Shown: piece by piece, positions 51,905 to 60,491 of the stretch
Numbering within the stretch: position 1 is the stretch's first letter
Layout of the letters: every line of letters begins with the position of its first letter
Origin: Bacteroidales bacterium
GTDB lineage: Bacteria; Bacteroidota; Bacteroidia; Bacteroidales; UBA932
Direction of reading: 5' to 3'
Assembly (NCBI GenBank): GCA_017534745.1
Contig: JAFXVX010000007.1
Coordinates: 62,001 to 126,000 of the forward strand
Length of the DNA: 64,000 bases
Notes under the pieces: generated by a model
What the model was told of the DNA's origin: nothing
The model's input: only the letters and a program-made list of their open reading frames with translations
Databases searched by the model: none
Translations under genes and position numbers: made by a program

Positions 51905-52581
51905 CCGAGGAAGGGCTTGATGGTGGAAACTATCTTGCGGTGGATTTCGTCCGGGGGCAGCATTTCGCCGTCTTCTCCGGAGCAGTCGATCCGGAGGAAG
52001 CGCGGGTCGAGGGAGGCCTGGCGGAGATAGATTTCGCGCACGTCTTTCTGGAATCCTATCGATGCCTCGTGGATGTCGGAGGCGCCTTCGAGGTAGCTGC
52101 GGTCCGCTCCCTTGCGGGCCGAGCTCAGTCGCTCCTCGACAAAGCCCGTCGGCACGTCGAGGAAGATGTTGACATCCGGCCTCGGGAGGTCGAACTCGCC
52201 GAACTCGGTGTTGATTATCCACTCGCGAAGGGCTTCCCGCTCCTCGGGATCTGTGAGCTTCGCGCACTGGTAGGCGATGTTTGAATAGACGTAACGGTCC
52301 AGCAGGACGGTCGCCCCTTCGCGAAGGGCCTTCCTGATCTCCGGCCCCGCGCCGTGACGGTCTTCTGCGAAAAGAAGCGCCACCAGCTGCGGATGGACGG
52401 CCTCGATCGGCCCGAAGTCCCCGCGCAGGAACCGACCTATGAGCTCCCCGTACACGGGCGCCTCATAGCGGGGGAAATGTATATACTCCAGTTTGTCAAC
52501 GGCCTTGCCAAGGTATTCCCTCAGCATCTTCACCTGGGTCGATTTCCCCGACCCGTCCAGTCCTTCCAGTACTATCAGCAT
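51901..52581 (-). CDS. tmk: Thymidylate kinase
   Basis: Tmk phosphorylates dTMP to dTDP. From the ATG at 52581 the protein has 226 residues, with Walker A EGLDGSGKST, the FPRYE and DRY (LLDRYVYSNIAYQ) motifs and a lid-like EERLSSARKGADRSYLE. A TTG at 52602 would add 7 residues but lies at the expected transcription start. It overlaps the BT_3928-like gene by 4 bases. Confidence 0.93.
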   Translation of the reverse strand: MLIVLEGLDGSGKSTQVKMLREYLGKAVDKLEYIHFPRYEAPVYGELIGRFLRGDFGPIEAVHPQLVALLFAEDRHGAGPEIRKALREGATVLLDRYVYSNIAYQCAKLTDPEEREALREWIINTEFGEFDLPRPDVNIFLDVPTGFVEERLSSARKGADRSYLEGASDIHEASIGFQKDVREIYLRQASLDPRFLRIDCSGEDGEMLPPDEIHRKIVSTIKPFLG

Positions 52582-52608
52582 AGTCTTTCTCTGTTTCTTC
52601 AAGAATTA

Positions 52609-52616
52609 CAAATATA
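52609..52616 (-). promoter_or_regulatory. Promoter box for tmk
   Basis: The minus strand reads TATATTTG, a perfect box, 27 bases before the ATG at 52581. Confidence 0.5.
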
Positions 52617-52638
52617 TGAATTTGTATCGAGATTTTAT

Positions 52639-52646
52639 TAAATTTG
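52639..52646 (+). promoter_or_regulatory. Promoter box for the 91-residue lipoprotein
   Basis: TAAATTTG is a perfect box, 22 bases before the ATG at 52669. It is divergent from the tmk box. Confidence 0.5.
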
Positions 52647-52668
52647 CGTCTGATAAGGATTATTACGG

Positions 52669-52944
52669 ATGAAAAAACTTTTGATGTTGCTCTTTGTCGG
52701 AGTCGCGCTTGTGGCGTGCAAGAAGGATGTGGTCCGGGATGATACTCCGGAATTGTATGTTATAGACGACAGTGAGGCCGCGGAGGCGGAGTTTGACGCC
52801 CTGGTTTCCTGGAAGCAGGCTACGAACAGTTATCTGACTCTCAGTGCGAACTGTATTCCTATGTTGACTGTTCTTTCCGGGGAAAAGAGTATTATTGAGG
52901 TCGATTATACTACCATCAAGGCAAGCGAGGTGACTTTCATTTAG
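52669..52944 (+). CDS. Small lipoprotein of unknown function
   Basis: This 91-residue protein has a lipoprotein signal (MKKLLMLLFVGVALVAC, Cys at residue 17, then KKD). A short domain of about 70 residues follows, rich in Asp, Thr and Val, with no recognised motif. It precedes lnt by 2 bases and is probably co-expressed with the enzyme that adds its third acyl chain; that association may be coincidental. Confidence 0.75.
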   Translation: MKKLLMLLFVGVALVACKKDVVRDDTPELYVIDDSEAAEAEFDALVSWKQATNSYLTLSANCIPMLTVLSGEKSIIEVDYTTIKASEVTFI

Positions 52945-52946
52945 AT

Positions 52947-54566
52947 ATGGGTTCTAAAAACGGCAGATGGCTTTTCCCGGTCCTGACGGCGCTGTTCGCG
53001 GTGCTGTCCTCGGTGCCGTTCCTGGTGCCGGGCTGCGGATGGATGATGCTGTTTGCCTTCGTGCCGCTGCTTCTGATGGACCGCGAGGCGACTGCCCGCG
53101 GCATCAGCCACTTCTGGCTCTGGCACTACTCCGCCTTCCTCCTCTGGAACGCCATTACGACCTTCTGGGTCTGCAATGCGACCGTCGGCGGCGGCATCTT
53201 CGCCTGCCTCGCCAACGCCCTCCAGATGTCCCTCGTCTTCGGCCTCTACCGCTTGGTCAAAAAACGCTTCTGCGGAGCATCCAAGGGCGCAGCCCTGCCG
53301 TATATATTTCTCGCCGCGGCGTGGATTGCGTGGGAGAAGTGGTATCTGGTCTCCGCCCAGATCTCCTGGCCGTGGCTCGTCCTCGGCAACGCTTTCGCCC
53401 GGACTCTCCCTCTCGCCCAGTTCTACGAGTACACCGGCACCCTCGGCGGCTCCCTCTGGGTCTGGGCTTCCAACCTTTCCATCTTCGGCATCCTCTCCGC
53501 TCCATGGAAAGCATACAAACCTAAGAGGAAGACAGCTGTGTTGGCGGGAGTCGCGCTGGCAATTTGGGGCCCAGCCGTCTGGTCGCTGTGCCTTTGGGGT
53601 GCCCGCGCCGGGGCTGATGAGCCCGGCCGGACTCTTGACATCATCGCCTTCCAGCCTAACATCGACCCCTACAACAAATTCTCCGCCCTCACCCAGCAGC
53701 AGCAAAACGCCATCCTCGAGGACCAAATGCGAGTTGCCATACGGGGGCAGGCCTCTTCCCCGGTGCTTCTTCTGGCGCCGGAGACGTTTACGTACGACAT
53801 TGTGCCAGAGGACGTTGGGGCGAGCGTGACGTATAGACGTTTCGTGGGATTCCTGAAAGAGCATCCGGAGGCGAACCTGCTGTTCGGCTCTTCGACTAGG
53901 ACGTATCTGCCTGCGGGGCCCAGGCCGTCGCAGACGGCGCGGCCGATGTACGACGGCCGGTGGATGGAGACCCACAACTCCGCCGTCCTTATCGACTCTT
54001 CCGGCAGGGCTGACATATATCACAAATCGAAACTGGTGGTCGGCGTGGAGATGATGCCGTATCCGGGTTTCTTCCGCCACATCGATGAATGGCTCGGCGG
54101 CGTGATGGGACGCGACATCGGTCAGGATTCGGTCAGCCTCCTCCACTTCCGCGTGGGTTCGACAGACGTGCCGATCGGCTGCGCAATATGCTATGAATCA
54201 GTGTATGGTGAGCACTGTGCTGAATATGTGCGCGCCGGAGCCGAACTCCTCACGGTCATCACCAATGACGCCTGGTGGGGCGATACCCCGGGCTACAGGC
54301 AGCACCTCAGCTACGCCTCCCTCCGCGCCATCGAGACCCGCCGCTGGATCGCCCGCAGCGCCAACACCGGCATCTCCGCTTTCATCGACCCCCGCGGCCG
54401 CATCGTCGCCTCCACCCCCTGGTGGGAGAAGGCCTCCCTCCCCGGCACTGTCGTCCTCTCCACCGCCCGGACCTTCTTCGTCCGCGTCGGCGACATCCCC
54501 GGCCGCCTCTCCATCCTCGTCTTCCTCCTCCTTCTCGTCGCCGCTATGGTTTCCCGCCGCCGCTAG
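52947..54566 (+). CDS. lnt: Apolipoprotein N-acyltransferase
   Basis: Lnt adds the third acyl chain to lipoproteins at the inner-membrane periplasmic face. The 539-residue protein has about six N-terminal and one C-terminal membrane helices flanking a nitrilase-like domain. The catalytic triad is visible: Glu in APETFTY (E279), Lys in YHKSKLV (K360) and Cys in CAICYES (C415). Bacteroidota often lack canonical Lnt or have divergent ones; this one keeps the triad. Many lipoproteins in the window are likely clients. Confidence 0.9.
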   Translation: MGSKNGRWLFPVLTALFAVLSSVPFLVPGCGWMMLFAFVPLLLMDREATARGISHFWLWHYSAFLLWNAITTFWVCNATVGGGIFACLANALQMSLVFGLYRLVKKRFCGASKGAALPYIFLAAAWIAWEKWYLVSAQISWPWLVLGNAFARTLPLAQFYEYTGTLGGSLWVWASNLSIFGILSAPWKAYKPKRKTAVLAGVALAIWGPAVWSLCLWGARAGADEPGRTLDIIAFQPNIDPYNKFSALTQQQQNAILEDQMRVAIRGQASSPVLLLAPETFTYDIVPEDVGASVTYRRFVGFLKEHPEANLLFGSSTRTYLPAGPRPSQTARPMYDGRWMETHNSAVLIDSSGRADIYHKSKLVVGVEMMPYPGFFRHIDEWLGGVMGRDIGQDSVSLLHFRVGSTDVPIGCAICYESVYGEHCAEYVRAGAELLTVITNDAWWGDTPGYRQHLSYASLRAIETRRWIARSANTGISAFIDPRGRIVASTPWWEKASLPGTVVLSTARTFFVRVGDIPGRLSILVFLLLLVAAMVSRRR

Positions 54567-54614
54567 CCGAAAGTGGTCGTGGCGCTTAAGTTGCTGTTAT
54601 ATAGATGTTTACGT

Positions 54615-54648
54615 AAAAGCCTATGGGCAAAAAAGCGCATAGGCTTTT
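54615..54648. terminator. Rho-independent terminator between lnt and the GNAT gene
   Basis: AAAAGCCTATG (54615-54625) pairs with CATAGGCTTTT (54638-54648), an 11-base stem with a 12-base loop. The A and T at its ends serve both the plus-strand lnt and the convergent minus-strand acetyltransferase. Confidence 0.75.
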
Positions 54649-54691
54649 GCATAAGTGTCTATCCATTAACGGTTTAGCCGCCACGGGATAC

Positions 54692-55168
54692 CTAATGGAG
54701 AAGCAACTCGAGGGAGGTGTACTGGGGAGTCAGGCCAAGGGAGGTATAGAAGGAGAGGGCGGCGGGGTTGCCGTTCCAGGCGTGGAGGGTGATGTTGTGG
54801 CAGCCTTGACTGAGGGCGTACTCCCTGACGTGCTCGAAAAGGGTGCGGCCGATGTGCTGTCCGCGGCAGCGCTCATCGACGCAGAGGTCGTCCAGGTACA
54901 GACTGGTGATGTCCTGGAGGCAGCCGCTTGAGATATGCTGAATGGCGCAGAATGCATATCCGAACACCGCTCCGTCCTTTTCATATACAAAGACAGGCGT
55001 CTCGGGATTCCGGAAGATCCCGAGGAGCTCGTCGTCGGAATATTTCTTCCCTTTCGGACGGAAAAGGTCCGGCCGGGCGTCGTGGTGTATCCGAAGTACC
55101 TGACGCAGCAGGGCGTTCACGGCCTCGAGGTCCCGGACCTCGGCGCGGCGTATGATGTAGTCTGCCAT
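54692..55168 (-). CDS. GNAT-family N-acetyltransferase
   Basis: This 158-residue protein has the GNAT layout: an N-terminal strand and helix (IRRAEVRDLEAVNALLRQV), the acetyl-CoA loop region DLCVDERCRGQHIGRTLFEHV (R/Q-x-x-G-x-G/A variant QHIGRTL) and the C-terminal strand NPAALSFYTSLGL. The acceptor is unknown. Its promoter box lies only 8 bases before the ATG. Confidence 0.9.
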   Translation of the reverse strand: MADYIIRRAEVRDLEAVNALLRQVLRIHHDARPDLFRPKGKKYSDDELLGIFRNPETPVFVYEKDGAVFGYAFCAIQHISSGCLQDITSLYLDDLCVDERCRGQHIGRTLFEHVREYALSQGCHNITLHAWNGNPAALSFYTSLGLTPQYTSLELLLH

Positions 55169-55176
55169 ATCGTCTG

Positions 55177-55184
55177 CAAATATA
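55177..55184 (-). promoter_or_regulatory. Promoter box for the GNAT gene, very close to the start codon
   Basis: The minus strand reads TATATTTG, a perfect box, 8 bases before the ATG at 55168. Confidence 0.5.
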
Positions 55185-55199
55185 ATCGAAAACTTTGAC

Positions 55200-55207
55200 T
55201 ATATTTG
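55200..55207 (+). promoter_or_regulatory. Promoter box for the rhodanese/MBL lipoprotein
   Basis: TATATTTG is a perfect box, 24 bases before the ATG at 55232, and is divergent from the GNAT box. Confidence 0.5.
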
Positions 55208-55231
55208 AGCAAATTCAGATTCAGACAGATA

Positions 55232-56278
55232 ATGAAAACACCGACACTCGCGATGCTCTTCTCTTTTCTCAGCATTTTCTCTTCCTGCGCCGGAGGTTAC
55301 AAGGACCTTTCAGTGGAAGATTTCGGAAAGAAACTCTCGGAGGACGGCTCCGTCCAGCTGGTGGACGTACGGACGGCGGATGAGTTCGACGCCGGTCACC
55401 TTGCAGGGGCAATCAATATTGACTGGTTCAGCCCCGTATTCCTGGATGATGCGGCAGCCTCTCTGGAAAAGGATCGTCCGGTGCTGGTCTATTGCCGCAG
55501 CGGAAAGCGCAGCGCCGCAGCCGCAGCTAAACTTGCCAAAGCAGGATTCAAGGTGGACAACCTTCTCGGCGGGTATCTTGCCTGGACCGAGGCAGGGAAG
55601 CCTGTCACGACCTATGAGGTGGAGAGGTTCGCTACCGCATCCGGGGTGCCGGTCGAAATCACACTCATCAAGCATGGGAGCCTGGCGATTTCATACAAGG
55701 GTTTATCGATACAGGTCGATCCGGTGGGGAAGTATGGGAAACCGACCGACTACGCGGTGGATTTTCCCAAGGCGGACGTTATCCTCGTGACCCATGAGCA
55801 TTTCGACCATTTTGATAAAGAGGCGATTGCGGCTCTAAAGAAAGAAGGGACAGTTCTCGTCACCAATGCTCGCTGCGCCGAAATGCTGGGGTGGGGGACA
55901 GCTCTTGCAAACGGCGAGTCCGCTACGCTCCCCGGCGAAATCCAATTGGATGCGGTTTCGGCGTACAATACAACCGAAGGCCATCTGCAGTTCCACCCCA
56001 AAGGCCGCGACAACGGTTTCGTCCTCACCATCGACGGACTCCGCATTTATATCGCCGGTGACACGGAGGACATCCCGGAGATGGCTGCCCTGAGAGACAT
56101 CGACGTCGCCTTCCTCCCCGTCAACCAGCCCTATACGATGACAGTCACCCAGTGCGTCGCCGCCGCCCAGTCCTTCTCCCCGAAAGTCCTCATCCCTTAC
56201 CACTTCGGCGATACCGACCTCTCAGCCCTTCCCGATCTCCTCCCTGGCATCAAGGTCCTCCTCCGACAAATGCAGTAG
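55232..56278 (+). CDS. Lipoprotein with rhodanese domain fused to metallo-beta-lactamase-fold hydrolase
   Basis: This 348-residue protein has a lipoprotein signal (lipobox IFSSC, then AGGYKD). A rhodanese domain with active-site Cys in VYCRSGKRS follows (about residues 25-130), and then a UlaG-like metallo-beta-lactamase domain with VTHEHFDHFD and IAGDTEDIPEM. The rhodanese comes first, unlike the usual hydrolase-first order of persulphide dioxygenases. A role in sulphur or lactone/phosphoester chemistry at the envelope is possible but unproven. I start it at the ATG at 55232; a TTG at 55205 lies in the promoter box. Confidence 0.85.
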   Translation: MKTPTLAMLFSFLSIFSSCAGGYKDLSVEDFGKKLSEDGSVQLVDVRTADEFDAGHLAGAINIDWFSPVFLDDAAASLEKDRPVLVYCRSGKRSAAAAAKLAKAGFKVDNLLGGYLAWTEAGKPVTTYEVERFATASGVPVEITLIKHGSLAISYKGLSIQVDPVGKYGKPTDYAVDFPKADVILVTHEHFDHFDKEAIAALKKEGTVLVTNARCAEMLGWGTALANGESATLPGEIQLDAVSAYNTTEGHLQFHPKGRDNGFVLTIDGLRIYIAGDTEDIPEMAALRDIDVAFLPVNQPYTMTVTQCVAAAQSFSPKVLIPYHFGDTDLSALPDLLPGIKVLLRQMQ

Positions 56279-56292
56279 GCTGACTCAAGACA

Positions 56293-56332
56293 CAAAAAAA
56301 GAGGCTGGCTCAAGGGTGGTTGAGTCAGCCTC
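56293..56332. terminator. Strong terminator after rpmH (acts mainly on the minus strand)
   Basis: A 13-pair stem (56301-56313 with 56320-56332, one G.T wobble) has a 6-base loop. Seven A on its left become a T run on the minus strand, ending the rpmH transcript; it is also 22 bases beyond the rhodanese/MBL stop. Confidence 0.85.
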
Positions 56333-56396
56333 TTAGGTTTCTGTTGGCGCTGCGGGAATGTGGTGCCGCAGGATGCCGGTGCCGGGGGAGAAACTA

Positions 56397-56549
56397 CTAG
56401 TACCTATCTTCGTCGGAGACGGTGAGTTTCTTGCGGCAGTGGCGGCGGCGGGCGGAAAGGACCCTGCGGCCGTTGGCGGTCGACATCCTCTCGCGGAAGC
56501 CGTGCTTGTTGACCCTCTTGCGGCGTGAAGGCTGGAATGTTCTTTTCAT
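56397..56549 (-). CDS. rpmH: 50S ribosomal protein L34
   Basis: The 50-residue frame encodes [18 protein letters not shown] followed by [25 protein letters not shown] and a short acidic end (SDEDRY). This is the L34 signature, which stabilises 23S rRNA near the peptide exit tunnel. It stands alone, with a strong promoter and terminator, and faces polA divergently. L34 is often near dnaA; it is not here. Confidence 0.95.
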   Translation of the reverse strand: MKRTFQPSRRKRVNKHGFRERMSTANGRRVLSARRRHCRKKLTVSDEDRY

Positions 56550-56611
56550 AACTATATCTTTTTTATATTATTCTGGATCGCCGAAATGCCCCCTGGGGAC
56601 AAAACGGACTG

Positions 56612-56642
56612 CAAAGTTAGTTTTTTTGGATTAAACCGCAAA
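56612..56642 (-). promoter_or_regulatory. Promoter for rpmH
   Basis: On the minus strand TTTG (56639-56642) is followed after 19 bases by TAACTTTG (56612-56619), both elements perfect. The leader to the ATG at 56549 would be about 57 bases. Confidence 0.7.
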
Positions 56643-56660
56643 TTTTTTTTGCTTTTTTGC

Positions 56661-56668
56661 TACCTTTG
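56661..56668 (+). promoter_or_regulatory. Promoter box for polA
   Basis: TACCTTTG is a perfect box, 31 bases before the ATG at 56700. It helps to place the start there. Confidence 0.5.
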
Positions 56669-56699
56669 GGCTTCGGGCCAAAGGGCTCCGAAATCTTTT

Positions 56700-59282
56700 A
56701 TGGCAGACAAGCTTTTCCTCATAGACGGCCACGCCCTCGTTTTCAAGATGTATTACGCCTTCCTGCGGAGGCCAATGATCAACTCAAAAGGGGCGGACAT
56801 GTCGATCCTGTATGGCTTTACCAAATACCTCCTCGAACTCATCGAGAGGGAAGGGCCGACGCACCTCGCGGTCGCGTTCGACCCTCCGGGAGGCACTTTC
56901 CGCAACGAGCTTTACCCTGAATACAAAGGAACCCGTCCGCCGACGCCCCAGCTCGTTATCGACGCGCTGGAGCCGTTGCAGGAGATAGTCGGGGCGATGA
57001 ACGTTCCGGTGCTGATGCTCAGGGGCTTCGAGGCGGACGACGTCATCGGCTCGATGGCCGTGAGGAGCGCGCGGGAAGGCCTTGATGTCTATATGGTGAC
57101 TCCTGACAAGGACTACGGCCAGCTGATTTCCGACCACATCTTCCAATACAAGCCCGGCAAGGGCGGCTCCGACGTCGAGATCGTCGATAAGGCCGCCATC
57201 TGCAGCAAGTATTCGATTATCGACCCTGTTCAGGTCATCGACATGCTCGCCATCTGCGGCGACACTGCCGACAATGTGCCCGGCGTCAAGGGTGTCGGGG
57301 AGGTCGGCGCCGGGGCGCTCGTTTCGAAATACGGCTCCGTGGAGAACATCTACGCCCACCTCGGCGAGCTCACGCCCCGCCAGCAGGCCCTCTTTGAAGA
57401 GGCGCGCCCGCACATGGCCCTCTCCAAGACTCTCGTCACGATTAAAACAGATATTCCCCTCGAGACGACTGCCGAAGACATGCGCCTCGGCGCATTCTCC
57501 CCGGCCCTCAAGGACCTCTTCGTCAAATACGAGTTCGGCTCCCTGATGAAGTTTATCGGCGGCAAAATGTCAGCCGAAGAGAAGCCGGCGGAGTTCGCGT
57601 TTGCGGAGCCCGGCTTTGTGGCAGTTGCAAAGGCGGCAAAGAAAGCCGGCATATGTTCAGTAGTTGTCTCAATTTCCGGCAACGCGATAACTAAGATAGC
57701 TGTCGGCGCAGGAAATTCTGCGGCCGAGACGACTGTCGCGGAGGCGGCGGGGCTGCTGGGAGATCCGGCGGTAAGGAAGGTGGGATTTGACCTAAAGCGG
57801 ATGTCGTCGGCGCTGGCGCTGGAAGGGGAGTGGCTGGATGTGGCGTTGATGCATTATCTGCTGGATCCGGAGAAATCGCATGCGGAGGAGGATCTTTTGA
57901 GGGACATTGTCGGGATAACGCTGGAAGACAGCGCGCCGGCCGAGTCGCTTTTCGACGAGGTGCCCGCCGCGGGGAAGAACCTCGCAAAGGAGGCGGCAGC
58001 CGTGATGGCGCTAGGCGCCGAGGTCCTGAAAAGGCTGGAAAAGGCAGGGCTCGACAAGCTCTATTTCACTATGGAAGAGCCTCTTGCCAAGGTACTTGCG
58101 AGGATGGAAAGGACTGGCGTAAAGGTGGACCCGGCCCAGCTGTTTTCCTTCGCCGATGGCCTCAGGGCCGACCTTGGGAGCCTGGAGCAGTCCATACGTG
58201 AGGATACCGGAGTTCCGGAACTCAATATATCTTCGCCGAAGCAGGTCGGTGACGTCCTGTTCGGCAAGCTCCAGCTCGATCCCAAGGCCAAAAAGAACGC
58301 CCGCGGTCAGTATCCGACCGACGAGGCGACTCTGCTCGACATCGCCGACAGGAGCCCTGTAATCGAAAAAATCCTATCCTTCCGCGCTGTAAAAAAGCTA
58401 CTTTCGACTTATATTGAGCCGCTGCCGTCGTATATCTCCCCGGTGGACGGCCGTATCCATACGACATTCAACCAGGCGCTCACGGCGACGGGCCGTCTTT
58501 CGAGCTCCAACCCTAACCTCCAGAATATCCCGGTCCGCACCGAACGGGGCAGGGAGATCAGGAAAGCCTTCGTCCCGGGATCGCCGGACGGGCTCTTCCT
58601 GTCTGCCGACTACTCCCAGATCGAGCTTCGCATTATGGCGCACCTCAGCTGCGACAGCCATCTCACCGGCGCCTTCCGCGACGGGATCGATGTCCACGCC
58701 GCGACCGCCGCAAAGATCTTCGGCATCCCGCTGGAAGAAGTGAGCCCGGAGCAGCGCCGTATCGCCAAGACGGCCAATTTCGGCATTATGTACGGCATAT
58801 CGGCGTTCGGCCTTTCCGAGAGGTTGAGGATTCCAAGGAAGCAGGCTTCCAGGATAATAGAGGATTATTTCGCATCGTTCCCCGCCATCAAGTCCTTCAT
58901 AGAGGACACCCTCGGCTTTGCGAGGGACAACGGCTATGTCGAGACACTGTTTGGCCGCAGGCGCTACCTGCCGGAAATAGGTTCCTCCAACGCGACAATC
59001 CGGGCGCTTGCAGAGCGCACGGCGGTCAACGCCCCCATCCAGGGCACTTCCGCCGACATCATCAAGCTCGCGATGATAGCAATCGACAGGCGTATTCGCG
59101 AGGAAGGCCTGCGTTCGAAGATGGTCCTTCAGATCCACGACGAACTCTGTTTCGACACCTTCCCGGACGAGGTCGATGCCCTGAAGGCGATCGTCGTCCC
59201 GGAGATGGAGAATGTGATAAAACTTACTGTCCCGCTGACCGTCGATGTCGGGGTCGGCTCAAACTGGCTGGAGGCTCATTGA
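56700..59282 (+). CDS. polA: DNA polymerase I with degenerate proofreading domain
   Basis: Pol I fills gaps and removes RNA primers. From the ATG at 56700 the protein has 860 residues. The 5'-3' nuclease (LFLIDGHALVFKMYYAF, VTPDKDYGQLIS, GDTADNVPGVKGVG) and the C-terminal polymerase (SADYSQIELRIMAHLS, RRIAKTANFGIMYGIS, QIHDELCFD) are intact. The middle 3'-5' exonuclease region is short and has lost the acidic residues: the exo I DxE is not seen, and exo II reads GFDLKRM where an NxKYD-type motif is expected. Proofreading is therefore probably absent. A longer upstream frame is rejected because it lies before the promoter. Confidence 0.93.
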   Translation: MADKLFLIDGHALVFKMYYAFLRRPMINSKGADMSILYGFTKYLLELIEREGPTHLAVAFDPPGGTFRNELYPEYKGTRPPTPQLVIDALEPLQEIVGAMNVPVLMLRGFEADDVIGSMAVRSAREGLDVYMVTPDKDYGQLISDHIFQYKPGKGGSDVEIVDKAAICSKYSIIDPVQVIDMLAICGDTADNVPGVKGVGEVGAGALVSKYGSVENIYAHLGELTPRQQALFEEARPHMALSKTLVTIKTDIPLETTAEDMRLGAFSPALKDLFVKYEFGSLMKFIGGKMSAEEKPAEFAFAEPGFVAVAKAAKKAGICSVVVSISGNAITKIAVGAGNSAAETTVAEAAGLLGDPAVRKVGFDLKRMSSALALEGEWLDVALMHYLLDPEKSHAEEDLLRDIVGITLEDSAPAESLFDEVPAAGKNLAKEAAAVMALGAEVLKRLEKAGLDKLYFTMEEPLAKVLARMERTGVKVDPAQLFSFADGLRADLGSLEQSIREDTGVPELNISSPKQVGDVLFGKLQLDPKAKKNARGQYPTDEATLLDIADRSPVIEKILSFRAVKKLLSTYIEPLPSYISPVDGRIHTTFNQALTATGRLSSSNPNLQNIPVRTERGREIRKAFVPGSPDGLFLSADYSQIELRIMAHLSCDSHLTGAFRDGIDVHAATAAKIFGIPLEEVSPEQRRIAKTANFGIMYGISAFGLSERLRIPRKQASRIIEDYFASFPAIKSFIEDTLGFARDNGYVETLFGRRRYLPEIGSSNATIRALAERTAVNAPIQGTSADIIKLAMIAIDRRIREEGLRSKMVLQIHDELCFDTFPDEVDALKAIVVPEMENVIKLTVPLTVDVGVGSNWLEAH

Positions 59283-59283
59283 T

Positions 59284-59868
59284 ATGGATTCTTCTTACAA
59301 GCAACTCTCTGACCAGCAGCTTGTTTCCCTCGCGAGAAAGGGAGACCAACTGGCTTTCAGGGCAATATACGAGAAATACGAAAAGCCGCTCCGGAGCCGG
59401 CTTTCCAACTTTTTCCGCTGGAAAGCCGACATAGATGATGTCGTCACTGAGAGCTTCCAGAAGTTCTTCCAGAAGATCGACTCCTTTGACGAGTCCAGGG
59501 ACATCCTGCCATGGCTCTACACGATAGCCTCCCGCACGGCGATCGACCACCTCGACGACATACGCCGTGAAGACGAAAAGCGCGAGGGCTTTTCGAAGAA
59601 AGACGCCCCGGACGACGGCTCCCAGCCGCTCACCGAGGTCAATCCGGAGGATGAAATCATCTCCACCGAGGAACACGACCGTCTTATAGCCTACATCGCC
59701 GAGATGGATCCCAAATACGGGACCATCATGCAGAAGTATATGATCGAGGAGCTTGAATACGAGGAAATTGCGCGTCGTGAGGGCCTGCCTCTCAACACGG
59801 TCCGCACCCGTATCCGCCGCGGCAAGGCGAAGCTTGCCGAGATGATGTCAAGGGGGGAAGTCCAATGA
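59284..59868 (+). CDS. ECF-type RNA polymerase sigma factor
   Basis: This 194-residue protein has sigma region 2 (SLARKGDQLAFRAIYEKYEKP in pieces, then DIDDVVTESFQKFFQKIDSF) and region 4 (YEEIARREGLPLNTVRTRIRRGKAKL). The ECF type lacks region 3. It starts 1 base after the polA stop and overlaps rsmG by 4 bases, so it is read from the polA unit. No anti-sigma gene is adjacent, which is unusual for this group. Confidence 0.92.
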   Translation: MDSSYKQLSDQQLVSLARKGDQLAFRAIYEKYEKPLRSRLSNFFRWKADIDDVVTESFQKFFQKIDSFDESRDILPWLYTIASRTAIDHLDDIRREDEKREGFSKKDAPDDGSQPLTEVNPEDEIISTEEHDRLIAYIAEMDPKYGTIMQKYMIEELEYEEIARREGLPLNTVRTRIRRGKAKLAEMMSRGEVQ

Positions 59869-60491
59869 ACGTGAGCGAACTGTTCCCCGGCCTCACTCCG
59901 CTCCAGAAGGAGCGTTTCGAGGCGTTGGATCCCCTCTACAGGGACTGGAACTCCAAGATCAATGTGATTTCCCGTAAGGACATCGACAATCTCGAGCTCC
60001 ACCACGTGCTGCATTCCCTCGCCATCGCGAGGTATGCTGAGCTTGCCGGGATTGACTTCAAAGGGGCATCGGTCCTGGACCTGGGCACGGGCGGCGGATT
60101 CCCCGGCATCCCGCTAGCCATCCTCTTCCCGGAGGCGTCGTTCACCCTTTGCGATTCGGTGGGGAAGAAGACGATTGTCGCGGGCGCCGTCGCTGAGGCG
60201 CTCGGGCTTGAAAATGTCCGGGTGGTCAACGCCCGGGCGGAGAGCCTCGGGGAGAAGTTCGACTATGTCGTCTCCCGCGCAGTGGCTTCTCTCACAGACT
60301 TTTATCCCTGGGTCAAGGGGAAATTCTCAAAGGGGATTCTGTACCTTAAAGGCGGCGATGTCGCAGAGGAAATCGCGGAGATGATGGGCCGTAACCGACT
60401 CCGCAAGGGCTCCGTCCACACATGGCCGGTCTCTTCCTGGCTCACTGATCCCTGGTTCGAGGGGAAATTATTAATCCATATCGAGGCTTAG
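59865..60491 (+). CDS. rsmG: 16S rRNA (guanine-527-N7)-methyltransferase
   Basis: RsmG methylates N7 of G527 in the 16S rRNA 530 loop; its loss gives low-level streptomycin resistance. The 208-residue protein has NVISRKDIDNLELHHVLHSL, the SAM loop LDLGTGGGFPGIPLAILFP, SVGKKTIV and VVSRAVASLTDFYPW. Length is normal. It overlaps the sigma gene by 4 bases and the convergent ABC ATPase gene by 21 bases. Confidence 0.95.
   Translation: MNVSELFPGLTPLQKERFEALDPLYRDWNSKINVISRKDIDNLELHHVLHSLAIARYAELAGIDFKGASVLDLGTGGGFPGIPLAILFPEASFTLCDSVGKKTIVAGAVAEALGLENVRVVNARAESLGEKFDYVVSRAVASLTDFYPWVKGKFSKGILYLKGGDVAEEIAEMMGRNRLRKGSVHTWPVSSWLTDPWFEGKLLIHIEA

Noticed and set aside
52941..54146. Minus-strand open frame of 401 codons opposite lnt
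   Set aside because: The Lnt triad lies on the plus strand; the antisense frame has no structure-like pattern.
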